In this document: positions 54,632 to 64,000 of the stretch, piece after piece
How positions within the stretch are numbered: the stretch's first letter is position 1
Layout: the number at the start of each line of letters is the position of its first letter
Assembly (NCBI GenBank): GCA_951394045.1
Contig: OX595987.1
Coordinates: 2,232,001 to 2,296,000, forward strand
Origin: Nitzschia sp. DOCU1
Lineage: Eukaryota; Bacillariophyta; Bacillariophyceae; Bacillariales; Bacillariaceae
Direction of reading: 5' to 3'
Length of the DNA stretch: 64,000 bases
Made by a program: the position numbers and the translations under genes
The notes under the pieces: model-generated
What the model was told of the DNA's origin: nothing
The model's input: only the letters and a program-made list of their open reading frames with translations
The model's database searches: none

Positions 54632-56642
54632 CTAGGCCCAAAGTATCAGTGTTCCTTTCTTATCGACAGAGGCCACTTGCTGGCCGCTAATGCCACCTCT
54701 GCCCCAAGCAAAGCCGCAGACGCCAACTTCGTGTCCTTGTAATCTCGCAACCGTCTTCCCAGTTCCAACTTCCCAAACAACGATCGTGCCGTTGGAACTG
54801 GATCCCGATGCGACATATTTTCCTAGGCCAAGAAAGAGGAGATAAGTATCCAACCAAGCAATTAGAAGTCATAATAATTCTCGACTTACCATCAGGACTC
54901 AATGCTGCCGAAGACCACGAGTACGACGTTTGGAAGTGGTCGTCTCGAAAGGTCTGGATGGGAATGGAGGTTCGAATGTCGACCAGCTTTATACAAGAAT
55001 CCATACCATTTGTCAACACTTTTGATGTATCAGTAGGGTGAAACTGAACGGAGGTTACAGCCCCTTGGTGTAACTCTGCATGATGTATTTACTTGAGTGT
55101 GAGAAACTCAAATGATTGGCAGCACTTTGGAAAGTAAGTGGTCGTACCTGCAATATCTTTTGTTCGGTCGCCCGATCGCACGTCCCAGAAACGAATGCCA
55201 CCATCGAGATGGCCAGTCACTGCAATGGTTGAATCGAGGCCGACATCCACGCTGTTCGCAGTGGAGCTGTGTCGCAGCGTCGCCGTCTGTCTATATGTCT
55301 GACGTGAAATGTCCCAAACTTTTAATGATCGGTCTGCTGACGCTGTAATAACACCCTTCTCATTATCAAACAGACGAACAGATGTGATCTTGTGGGCGTG
55401 ACCGACCAAGTGGTGGACCTGACACAGAACCAGATTAGAAACTCAGAACAGGGAGCGCGTTTCCACCTCTCTTATGCATACTCACCATTCGTTGGGTCTT
55501 GAGATTCCAAACGCGGCAAGTCTTATCGCTTCCACCGGCAACAAGTACACCGTTACTGATATCACACGAAAAGATGGCGTTGCTTGTTCCGCTTTTGAGA
55601 GTCGCGCGTAAGGTTCCCGTCGCGGTGTCCCAGACGTTGACCGTCGAATCGGCGCTTCCAGTAGCCAACAGGTCGGCACCTGATCCATCATATCTTTCAA
55701 ACACAAGCAAAGAGTGTAAGGGACGAAAAAGCATATTCTTGATCACAAATTCATCGATTCCCCATACCTGACACAGGATGCTTCCGTCGTATGAGCTGTG
55801 ATCTTTTGTCGGATCTTTGTGGGCAGAACCACCGCCATATTGGGATCATACTTTCGAGTATCTTCGGTTTCGCTATTATTGGCCTTCGATGGAGTAGAAG
55901 AATCAGGTTTGCTACTCGACGACGACAGGCCAAACCAAGAAGACGTCTTTCGCTTTTCCTCGTCCGACTTCAAGGATCGAAGCATATCCCTTTCCTTTTT
56001 TAACTTTTCGCACAGTTCGGACAGTCCATTCATTTCAGTCACCAGTGCCTCCTTATCCGACACGAGTCGAGATTCTAGCATTCGATTCTCCTTTTTTAGC
56101 GAGTCATTTTCCTCTTGAAGAACCCGAATCGTATCTTTTAGACCCACGTATTGCTGCTCGGCAAGTTTGGTCCGCGCCTGGGCATCATTCAATTCATTGG
56201 TCATGTGTTCAATAGCCCGATCTTTCCGATCACTTTCTTCTTGCAGTTTTTGAATTTTGTCTTCATGTACCTTCATGGCATCTTTATTGGAGGATAGTTC
56301 CTTTGCTAGTTCCAGAGCGCTTGCTTGATCGTCGGCGTGTAACTTCATTTTTTGGTTCAATTCTTCCTGGAGTTTTTCCAGTTTTTCGCGTAATCTCGTT
56401 TCGTTTCGCAATGCGGCGGATTGAGAAATTGTACCCCCTCGACCCTCATGATGATGATGATCACTATTATTGTTGTCAACCTTGAATTCTCTTTGCACCA
56501 GAAGCTCTCGCTCCAATTCCTCACATTTTGCCTGCAAGGCGTCCAGTTGATGAAGTAGGGTGGCATTGGCTTCGTGTATGGCAAGGAAGGGCGTCGTTTC
56601 CCTGTGGTTTCTTTCGACCACCAGCTGATATAGTTCCTCCAT
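54632..56642 (-). CDS. ATG16: Autophagy protein ATG16 with WD40 propeller
   Basis: Five exons (56642-55768, 55693-55486, 55418-55148, 55075-54890, 54822-54632), with introns of 67 to 74 nt, give 576 residues. The N-terminus LYQLVVERNHRETTPF with HEANATLLHQLD is the ATG5-binding motif. A long coiled coil follows (about 30-230), then a Ser-rich linker. Seven WD40 blades begin at VLPTKIRQKITAHTTEASCVRYDGSG, including LLATGSADSTVNVWD, GVITASADRSLKVWD and LLATGSA-type strands. It ends GTLILWA. This is the ATG16L-type architecture of animals and protists; yeast Atg16 lacks the WD40 domain. ATG16 with ATG5-ATG12 directs lipidation of ATG8 at phagophores. It is divergent from the MATE gene. Confidence 0.93.
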
Positions 56643-56842
56643 GATGATCAAGTTGTTCCGAGATGATGAGGCTGAAGGATCTTTGGCATGGTGCTGTGGT
56701 GAAACAAATGTCTGACTTCAGATCAATGCCATCATGGTCTACGGACCGACACCGAGCTTGGCGTTTTGTTCTTGGTTGACCCATCTGACCTCAAATGTGT
56801 CCTTTTGCGTCCGGCATCGTTCGTTACGATTACTTTGACCAA

Positions 56843-56850
56843 TGACGTCA
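56843..56850. promoter_or_regulatory. CRE palindrome TGACGTCA between ATG16 and MATE
   Basis: A perfect TGACGTCA lies about 200 bases from the ATG16 start and 178 bases before the chosen MATE start. It overlaps an upstream in-frame ATG (56842), which argues for that ATG lying in promoter or 5' UTR. Confidence 0.4.
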
Positions 56851-57027
56851 GTCGTCCAATCGAAAACGGCGCGGATGGATGGACTGCCATCAAATCCATC
56901 CACGTTTTCAAAAAGAAGATGGTCGTGGTCGATGATGCTCGTGACGATGGGGATCATGGTGCCAAACGACTCCAACTGCATCCCCTGTCACCTTCTACAA
57001 GCATCCAAATCATACATCTCTGTCAGT

Positions 57028-58840
57028 ATGTGTCGGCATGTTCTCTTTCTACCGATGTTGTGGTTGGCGTTTGCCACTACTCTGAGCCCAAGTGTCGTGG
57101 TAGCGGCCTTGTCATTGAGCTCTGGACAACGACAACGATCTTGGGGCAATTTGTCGGCCAGGACGAGAAAATGGTTGAAATTACCGCCGTCGCCACCATC
57201 TACTAGCAGCGAAGTCTCGGACCCCGAAGAAGCATCTGTCCATCAAGAAATGCTTCGAGTTTCCTTCTTTTCCTTTTTGCACAGCGCCGCCATGCCATTT
57301 GCAGATCTCGTTGATGGCTCGTTTCTTTCGACGTTAGATGCCAACTCGCTGGGCGCTGTGGGAGTGGTTCGAGCTTCTCAGGTAGGAAAACTACTGAAAC
57401 CCACCCATGAACTGCCTGGGGGCTGCTTCTTCTAACACGATTTTTCTCTTGTAGAATTCGGTGAGCAAGTTGTACAATTCTCCATTATCCAAAACGACAA
57501 TATCCTTGATTGCCCAGGCGCAAGGGGAACGTGAGGATCCCGAAGACGACGAAGATCACCTACCGACGGCAGTTTCATCGGCCTTGACTTTGGCTCTTTT
57601 GTTGGGAAGTATACAAGCCACAGTGTTTGTACTGGGAGCCAAAAATATTTTGCAGGCGGCGGGGATCCATGCATCGTCGGCCATGTACACTCCAGCCATG
57701 GCCTTTATGAGAGCTCGGGCCTTGTCGTCGCCGACTTCGACTCTTTGGCTCGTGGCGAATAATGTCTATCGGGGGCTGGGCGATGCTACCACACCCATGT
57801 TGTGTGCGATTCTCTTTAACGTTATGAATTTGGCTGGGGACTATGTAATGATTGAGAAACTCCAGGTCGGAATCGCCGGGACTGCCATTGGGACGACCAT
57901 TGCACAATGCGTCGCTCTTGTTCCTTTGCTGATCATTCTGAACAGAAAGGTTCCCTATTGGTTAAAGATGAGCTGGTCCTCATTTGGGCAGTATTTGTCA
58001 AGGTATGGGAGAGCGGGGGTATTTTTGATTGGACGATCCATGGCAAGAATTGCAGCAGTCTCCTACATTTCCCGACGGTCGGTAAGAGAATCGTTCTTGG
58101 ACGGCGAGATAGGAACCGTTCCGCCGGAGGGGTCTCATCATTTCATCCTTTTTGTGGTCCATTCTTTAACCAGGCTTTGTTCGGATCCGTTGCGGCTAGT
58201 TCGTACAGCGTGTTGTATCAGATTGGAATGTGGGTGACCATCATCTCCGACGGAGTCTCGATTGCGACGCAATCCTTGCTATCTCGGTATCTAGCGCAAC
58301 ATACAGAAAATGGCAATCACTTGGCGCGTTTTGTCATTCGGCGGTCCTTTCAAATCGGGTTGACCTTGTCCGGTACCTTGGCGGTCCTTTTGTATTCCTT
58401 TCAGGGTCCCATCATTACACTTCTGACTAAACGCCCGGATATTCAGGCGGCAGCTTTGCAGGCTTTTCCTATCTTTCTGCTGGCTCAAAGTGAGTTCCAC
58501 TGTCATTTTCTTTTATGCATCATCAATGGCGTTGCGCCTCAGTTTTCTCACGTTCACAATTTCCTCTATAGTCGCCAAAGGATTTGCCTTTCCAGTGAAT
58601 GGAATTATAATGGGCGGCATGGATTGGGGAGTTTCCATGTGGTGCATGTGCTTTGCCAACTTGGCATGTTTTGTATCCGTGAGATTTGTAGAACATAGTT
58701 CTCGCGGACTTTGGATGGCTTGGTCCGCGTACTACATCGCGCAAGCATTCTCTGGGTTTATCCGTTACAAAAGCAAAACTGGAGTTTGGAAACAACTTAG
58801 ACTTACGGACGTCAAACAACCAGGACCGATTGTGGGGTGA
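57028..58840 (+). CDS. MATE-family multidrug/metabolite efflux transporter
   Basis: Exons 57028-57381, 57455-58081, 58174-58489 and 58572-58840 give 521 residues; an in-frame ATG at 56842 would add 62. The chosen ATG starts a signal-peptide-like segment (CRHVLFLPMLWLAFATTL). The body has the two-fold, 12-helix MATE pattern. Half 1 has FADLVDGSFLSTLDANSLGAVGVV and AMAFMRARALSSPTSTLWLVANNVYRGLGDATTPM. Half 2 has GSVAASSYSVLYQIGMWV and GFAFPVNGIIMGGMDWG. These are MATE/DinF-type sites. Members export organic cations or metabolites in exchange for H+ or Na+. Plant EDS5 and plastid MATEs are the nearest general analogues. The intron between exons 2 and 3 is open in another frame. Location and substrate are unknown. 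Its stop is 25 nt from the VPS9 gene stop. Confidence 0.88.
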
Positions 58841-58865
58841 ACGTCGTCTATATCGTTGATATAAC

Positions 58866-60733
58866 CTATGATGTCAATGCCCGCTCCCTACGATCAGATG
58901 ATTCCTGGCCGATTCCAAAGAAGCTATCATCCAGCTGTTGACTCTTTTCGAGATCCTTCTTTTTCTTTTCCATGGCCAAGCGAGCTCCTCGTTCTCCAAG
59001 CAGTTGTTCGGTGACATGAACCATCATTTTGTACTCGGCCAAAAGTTTGGGTAGGTCCGAGAGGCGAATGTCGTGAGGTGTCGCCGACAAAAAGGCATAG
59101 GACCTGGTGAATCCGTCTGGAAGAGGCGCGGAGACGGCTTTGCTTGCTTCGTCTAGACCATATTTTTCCGGGTGCTCCTTTTGATGTTTGATGGCCCACT
59201 CCAAGTCGATTGTTTCTCCTTGTAAACGGGCCTGTCGAACATCCTGGACGTTAATGTCAGTAGAAACCAAATCCGCATCGTTGTCGTCAACATCGGCGGT
59301 GCCTTTTTTGCCGATTGAAAGACGCTGTTGAGTCTGCGATACGCTCTCTTCAAGCCCCTTTCGAAATTCCTCTGGGCTGATGGATAGGCTTTCGGGTTTG
59401 TCCATGTTCAAATCCTGCAGAAACTGGACAGCTCCGTACAAGTTTGTGTAGGCATATCCCGCCTCTCCACGTAAGTACTCCTGTGGGGCAAAAACTTCAA
59501 TCATTTGCAAATTTCGAAGTAGCCGATGTGGTTTGGCTCGCAAGACGGTCAGAATAATGGTTGGCAACACATCGTCAGCACTGGGTAACTTTCGTTCCGC
59601 AGATGGAATCTGTTGCTGGCCATTCAGTGCCGCGGAGAGTGCTGCATTGACACCCTGATAGACTAGAAGGATGCGCTGTAGCTTTTCATACGGCGAGTAG
59701 TACTGATCGATAGACATCATCGCTTGAACAGGATCTTGTAGCAGTTCATCGATAGAAGCAGTCGCCCCGTGCAGACATTGAATTTCCAGGTGGTTCGGCT
59801 GGACAAACTGGAGTTGCGTCAGCCGTTGCATCCATTCCTCCTCCGTCATGTTGAATAATCCGGTCCACTCCAATCGATCCAAAATCGGTTGCGCTTGTCC
59901 ATACAAAAAGGACTCTAGAGAACGCTTGACCTGTGCCATGTCTTGATCCCGCCAGGCAGGATGGGTTTTGATCGACGAGCCCATGGTCGACTCAATGTAG
60001 CTCTTGAGCGCACCCGAAACTCGTTCCATACTGGCATCATGAAGATTACCCAGAAAGTTGCGCATTCCTTGAATTAAAAGAGCACATTCTGGTTTCAAAA
60101 GTGTGGTCCAAAATTTGTAATAAGATTTGATGGCCTCGTCACCTTTTCCATCGGCCTGGGCCAGGGCCTGTTCAATCACCTGTTCTCCATCTCCGTCCAT
60201 TCCATTGCCGTTTCCGGTCGAAGCGGAACTTAGAAATGGTTGAATCTTTTTTGTTTGAAGCACGCGAAAGGGTAAGATTCAAATACTATACGGAACAGCA
60301 GCTTCACTGCAGTTTCTTTCAAAGTACTCACCAATCCATCGACTCGTTGCGCGATTTCTTCTGGAGTCTTGAGTTGATTCTCCAGCCCATACAATTCCGA
60401 CAATACCTTTGTCACTGTCGGGATTCTCTGACATGCCAAGGACGTTTGAAAGGGATGTAACCGATCTTCGGTCGACCAAACATTGTTGGGATCTCTGGCA
60501 CTGCAAAAGGGAAGTGGCACTTGTTGGGCCCATTTGCGTCGATCCGCTCGTGCTTGAAGCAAGAGCTGGTGCTTGCGTTCATTTGTCACTGACGCTGCAG
60601 AAGATTGTCCTTTCTGAACTATTGCCATGGCGTCTGGCTCGTTCAAAGCTGGATTAGACGGTTCTTCCGCGTTTGTGGTACCATTGGCTTGGGTCGTGCT
60701 CGAAGCATCCGTTGGATTCTCTGGACTGCTCAT
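58866..60733 (-). CDS. VPS9-domain Rab guanine-nucleotide exchange factor
   Basis: Exons 60733-60332 and 60245-58866 flank an 86-nt intron and give 593 residues. The acceptor is AAAAAAG, which is purine-rich, so that junction is less sure. The first 40 residues are Ser/Thr/Asn/Pro rich. A helical bundle (about 235-350) precedes the VPS9 core at about 355-412: PSADDVLPTIILTVLRAKPH, RLLRNLQMIEVFAPQEYLRG and EAGYAYTNLYGAVQFLQ. The D and Y of this core are the residues that push nucleotide from Rab5-type GTPases. The C-terminus is charged and coiled-coil-like. Family function is activation of Rab5/Rab21 on early endosomes. A Rab of that type is at 1691-2646. No ubiquitin-binding or RA domain was recognised. 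Confidence 0.88.
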
Positions 60734-61166
60734 CTTTGCTCAATTTTTGTTTCTAGCTTTCTTACAACCGACGACTGTGCAGCCTGATACAGCCTCTGAT
60801 ACCCCCGACACTAGCCTAGCCAAGAGCTTCACTCGGAGTTGCCTGTTGGCCTGAAATGACCTTATTGATGTGTGTGCAGTTCCACCATGGTCGTTGGCAA
60901 AAATTCGTTGCGGTTTTCTCGTGATTATCGGTCCATTTAGTCGACGAGTTGCGCGCGTGAGGTGCGCGGGTGAGAGTCGAAACGGTTGACCACTTTGACC
61001 TCTCGAAGTCCGTCAACTTCAGATTTTTGACCATGACATTTCGTTTTAGACGAGTGTATTGTGAACCCAACAAAATCACAATTCCCACAGCCTATCCGCT
61101 TGCCCCAGCGTCCTTGTGCTGCTTGTATTCGACTCTTTGTTTTATTGTCTACAAGCATTCCCTACC
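60734..61166. promoter_or_regulatory. Divergent intergenic region
   Basis: 433 bases between the starts of the VPS9-domain and PIG-M genes, expected to contain both promoters. Nothing further was recognised. Confidence 0.4.
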
Positions 61167-62540
61167 ATGGATCCACCGGCGTGGATCAAGCATCCGCTGG
61201 TAATTTTCCTGGCCGAACACGCCGTCTGGATCGGACTCTTCTTGCGCTTGTTTTTGGGCTGGTTTCTTCCATGGCTCCTGGACGGTGGCAGACTCCTCCC
61301 CGGAGTCCATTACACGGACATTGATTTTTATGTCTTTACGGATGCTGCCAAGTACATTCAAATGGGTCAATCGCCCTACGATCGACATACGTATCGGTAC
61401 ACTCCCTTTTTGGCGGAACTCTTGGCGCATCTTCCACATCGAGAAGTGGGGCGGCACCTCTTTTGTATCGCGGACGCGCTGTGTGGTTGGATCATTGTTC
61501 AGTTTCGGCGTCAAGGACGGCAGGATGCCTTTACATCTGTGGAAGAACGAACGTGGAATCATTTATTAGATGGCGTGTGGTGGTGCTACAATCCACTGGC
61601 CATTAACATTTGTACGCGGGGGTCTTCGGAAAGTATCATGGTATTGTTGCCTGTTCTATTGACCTTTTGGCTTGTGAGTTCTGCCAGTGGGAGACCTACT
61701 GTACCACAAGCACTAATGGCTGGCATTTCCCATGGGGTGGCGATTCATTCCAAGCTCTATCCCATCATTTACACCTTGTCGTTCATGGCCTATCTGGCGA
61801 CTCGCAATGACAGAAGGCTACTAGCCGCCGACGCAACAGAAAACAACCACACTACCAAGGTCTTTCCCTGGACTGAACCGTGGCGTCTTTTGCGATTGAT
61901 TCGAATGTGGGTGGCTCGACTCTTTAGGCCAGTTCCACTAGTCTTTTTGGTGTCGTCACTATCGACCTTTGCAGGTTTGACGTATCTCGCTGTACGATGG
62001 TATGGCACCATTGCCTTGGAAGAAGGTTTACTCTACCACTTTTCAAGGGTGGACCATCGACACAACTATTCCATGTACTGGTATTGGATCTACTTGGCAC
62101 GGGCACGCATGACCACGAATCTACAAGTTATGGGGCGACTACTCTTGTTGCCACAATTGGTTCTTTTGGTCTACAGCAGCCTGGGTATGGCTCCCTTTCA
62201 TCTGGGATTGGCGGTCTTTATTCAAACGTACTTGTTTGTGACGCACAACAAAGTCATAACAGCCCAGTACTTTACTTGGTACCTTTGCCTCCTGCCACTC
62301 TGCACGGACGTACTAAGGTTGACACCGCGAGTGAAACGATCCGTGGTATTCTTGTTACTTTCTATCGGTATATGGTTGGGTTCGGCGTATTGTTTGGAAA
62401 TGCAAGGAATGGCGGTACACAAGTGGCTATGGTGTGCGTCGGTGTTATATTTTGTAGCCAATGTCAATATGATGGGAGCGATTTTGCGGTCAACGACATG
62501 GATTGCTCCCGAATCGTCCATCAAGAAGAAACCCGAATGA
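61167..62540 (+). CDS. PIGM: GPI mannosyltransferase 1 (PIG-M)
   Basis: A single exon of 457 residues from ATG 61167 (the frame opens earlier with GTG). The N-terminal helix is followed by VHYTDIDFYVFTDAAKYIQMGQSPY, the luminal DxD-type acidic site of GT50. Then come DRHTYRYTPFLAELLAHLPH and CTRGSSESIMVLLPVLLTFW. About ten membrane helices alternate with short loops, as in human PIG-M and yeast Gpi14. The enzyme adds the first alpha-1,4 mannose from dolichol-phosphate-mannose to glucosamine-PI in the ER lumen during GPI-anchor synthesis. PIG-X would be its partner subunit; none is encoded here. Confidence 0.93.
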   Translation: MDPPAWIKHPLVIFLAEHAVWIGLFLRLFLGWFLPWLLDGGRLLPGVHYTDIDFYVFTDAAKYIQMGQSPYDRHTYRYTPFLAELLAHLPHREVGRHLFCIADALCGWIIVQFRRQGRQDAFTSVEERTWNHLLDGVWWCYNPLAINICTRGSSESIMVLLPVLLTFWLVSSASGRPTVPQALMAGISHGVAIHSKLYPIIYTLSFMAYLATRNDRRLLAADATENNHTTKVFPWTEPWRLLRLIRMWVARLFRPVPLVFLVSSLSTFAGLTYLAVRWYGTIALEEGLLYHFSRVDHRHNYSMYWYWIYLARARMTTNLQVMGRLLLLPQLVLLVYSSLGMAPFHLGLAVFIQTYLFVTHNKVITAQYFTWYLCLLPLCTDVLRLTPRVKRSVVFLLLSIGIWLGSAYCLEMQGMAVHKWLWCASVLYFVANVNMMGAILRSTTWIAPESSIKKKPE

Positions 62541-62863
62541 GTGCGAGGGGTTTGGCCGAAATGTGTAGCGGGAGGCACGCTTTGCGGTGGTACAAGCCAG
62601 TCGAAGGGTCGGACTTCTCCAAACCCAAGTTGCGCTATCGTCATCCTGCTAAAAGTCGTTGTGGCACATGCTGGTGAGACACACCAATTCGTCTCGAATA
62701 TATCTTGTGTCCGGGAGAATGAGCGCTCCAATCTCTTATCACGTTCAATAAAACTCCGTCTTAGTGTCTGTTGAAGAAGCAGATCTGACAGGATGAATGG
62801 TACAAAAAGAATCTAATCTCGCTAGCTTAAGTCTTTTAGCGTATCTAGGCTGCTTCTGTACCA
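62541..62863. other. Short convergent intergenic region
   Basis: 323 bases between the stops of PIG-M and RRP45, containing both 3' ends. No gene was recognised. Confidence 0.4.
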
Positions 62864-64000
62864 TCACTTCTTCTTTTTGCCATCTTTCTTACCGCCCTTT
62901 TTCTTCTTTTTCACGGCCATTGCGAGGTCATCAATATCGTCCGGAGCAGGATCCTCTGACGGTGGCTGGGGTGGGAGCGCCTTGCTTGGCTCTTCTGGAC
63001 CACTTTGAAACTCTGAGGAAAGTGCAAAGGTCGTTTCTTCTTCCTCGTCGTCATCCACGGCGGCTGCCATTGCCACGTCAGTCGACGCCGCTTCATGTTG
63101 GACTTTCGTTCCAAGCTGTGCACTCTTCGGCTTTGGATCTTCCTCGGTTTCCATCGCTTCTGGCTCCGCGTCGATCATTTTCTCTACTACCGGCATTTTG
63201 TCCTCCAGCTCGGCGGGTGTTGTTGCATTGTTGCTGTCTGCGGCCTTTAATAATTTGTGGAACAACGATGATGCTTTCTGGCTTGCGCTGGTAGTTTTTG
63301 GACCCTCGTCTTCACGTACAGCACTCGCAACGTGACCTAGTGAGTAGTCCAAGGCTTGTTGACGATAAGCCTCTTCCGCCTCTGTGGTTGCTTGCTCCAA
63401 TGCAACGGCTTCTTCGGAAGACTGTTCGACCGCCACAGGCTCGCTCATGTCACCCAGGTTGGTTTGTAAAAATGGCGTTTGTAACGTTTGCGAAGCCTCA
63501 CGATCCATTTCCAAGGGTAGGCTTTGATTATTTCTTCGCTGCAAAAGACGTAGCATTTCCTTTTGGGCTACCTCGTCAGCTTGTTCCAGTGCGTTTTCGA
63601 GTTCCTGGCAGAGATGTTTAATGGACGATGACGCCGTCCTCAAGCATTCTTTAAGTTTCAGTACCGATAGTTCGTATCCTCCTCCATAGTCCAACAGACA
63701 AACCTCCTTTCATTCCACCTGTTAGTCCATGATGGAAGCTACACGATAACGAGAGGACAATTTCTTGGTACTCACCATGTGTTGGTTCATTGCGATCGTC
63801 AGCGTCCCGAATTGAACAAGTTCTTCCCGCTTCTCTGGGTCTACCAGCGTCGAGACTTCTGACACTGTGGTACTCTCGTTGGCGGGTATCAGTGCGAACG
63901 AAATGGAAAGCGGTGAATGATGCAATGGTAAAGGCGTCGGTTCCTTAACGTTGGAAGGTATCAACGTCGGCAACTCGGTGGAACCCGCGTCCGAATTCTG
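62864..64000 (-). CDS. RRP45: Exosome subunit RRP45 (EXOSC9), 5' end outside the window
   Basis: The last two exons are visible: 64000-63776, open at the window edge, and 63706-62864, joined across a 69-nt intron. The junction gives GTLTIAMNQHMEVCLLDYGGG. The visible part starts within the RNase PH fold: PLPLHHSPLSISFALIP, STLVDPEKREELVQFGTLTIAMNQH, then LSVLKLKECLRTASSSIKHL. This matches EXOSC9 (SIHHMPICVSF and LVDPNEREERVMDGLLVIAMN in the human protein). RRP45 is a catalytically inert ring subunit of the RNA exosome, which degrades and trims RNA in nucleus and cytoplasm. The C-terminal tail is about 160 residues, acidic, and ends in a Lys/Gly run (KKKKKGGKKDGKKKK), probably nuclear or RNA-binding. 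Confidence 0.9.

Noticed and set aside
56842..57027. Extra 62 residues at the MATE N-terminus from the upstream ATG
   Set aside because: That ATG overlaps the CRE palindrome. The added sequence would bury the signal-like segment starting at 57028. It remains possible.

Overview
The window reads as nuclear DNA of a diatom (photosynthetic stramenopile). Several proteins start with a signal peptide followed by an AF-type cleavage motif, the bipartite presequence that takes proteins into a secondary plastid. One gene encodes a fucoxanthin-chlorophyll a/c type antenna protein. Genes are dense, with short GT-AG introns (63 to 203 nt, mostly 65 to 105), and TAA, TAG and TGA all serve as stops. The species cannot be fixed from the sequence alone.

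Layout. 1-10 kb: C-terminal part of a TPR-like protein, a Rab5-type GTPase, an OXNAD1-like flavoprotein, a CoA-type Nudix hydrolase, a plastid-targeted RlmN-type methyltransferase and COG6. 10-24 kb: a LYR protein, plastid terminal oxidase, the second-largest Pol III subunit (RPC2), a DAO-type FAD oxidoreductase, a kinase with cyclic-nucleotide and EF-hand domains, an antenna protein and two plastid-targeted proteins of unknown function. 24-27 kb: a 13-exon two-PDZ gene whose middle is a tandem array of near-identical exon-plus-intron units, the most striking structure here. 27-42 kb: a plastid DUF2061 protein, a LON-N-like protein, RPB6, a protein with a duplicated ZFAND1-like ubiquitin fold, adenylosuccinate lyase, a thioredoxin-like protein, a DsbA-fold protein, a multicopper oxidase, a CBM9-like protein and a 2OG-Fe(II) oxygenase. 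42-64 kb: a repeat-rich secreted protein, an OSCA/CSC1 channel, a b561-type cytochrome, mitochondrial F1 beta and F1 delta back to back, ATG16, a MATE transporter, a VPS9-domain Rab GEF, PIG-M and the exosome subunit RRP45 (runs off the window).

The set is mostly core eukaryotic housekeeping: endomembrane traffic (Rab, VPS9, COG6, ATG16, PIG-M), transcription and RNA decay (RPC2, RPB6, RRP45), mitochondrial energy (F1 beta/delta, LYR) and plastid function (antenna, PTOX, RlmN). Neighbours switch strand at 27 of 35 junctions, giving many divergent pairs with shared promoters and convergent pairs with stops as little as 5 nt apart. Three perfect TGACGTCA sites all fall in divergent promoters. 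No transposon, CRISPR array, tRNA or rRNA was recognised.

Exon structures were read by hand from splice-site consensus, phase and protein-family continuity, without transcript data. Where the longest open frame begins at GTG or TTG, the CDS is started at the first plausible in-frame ATG.
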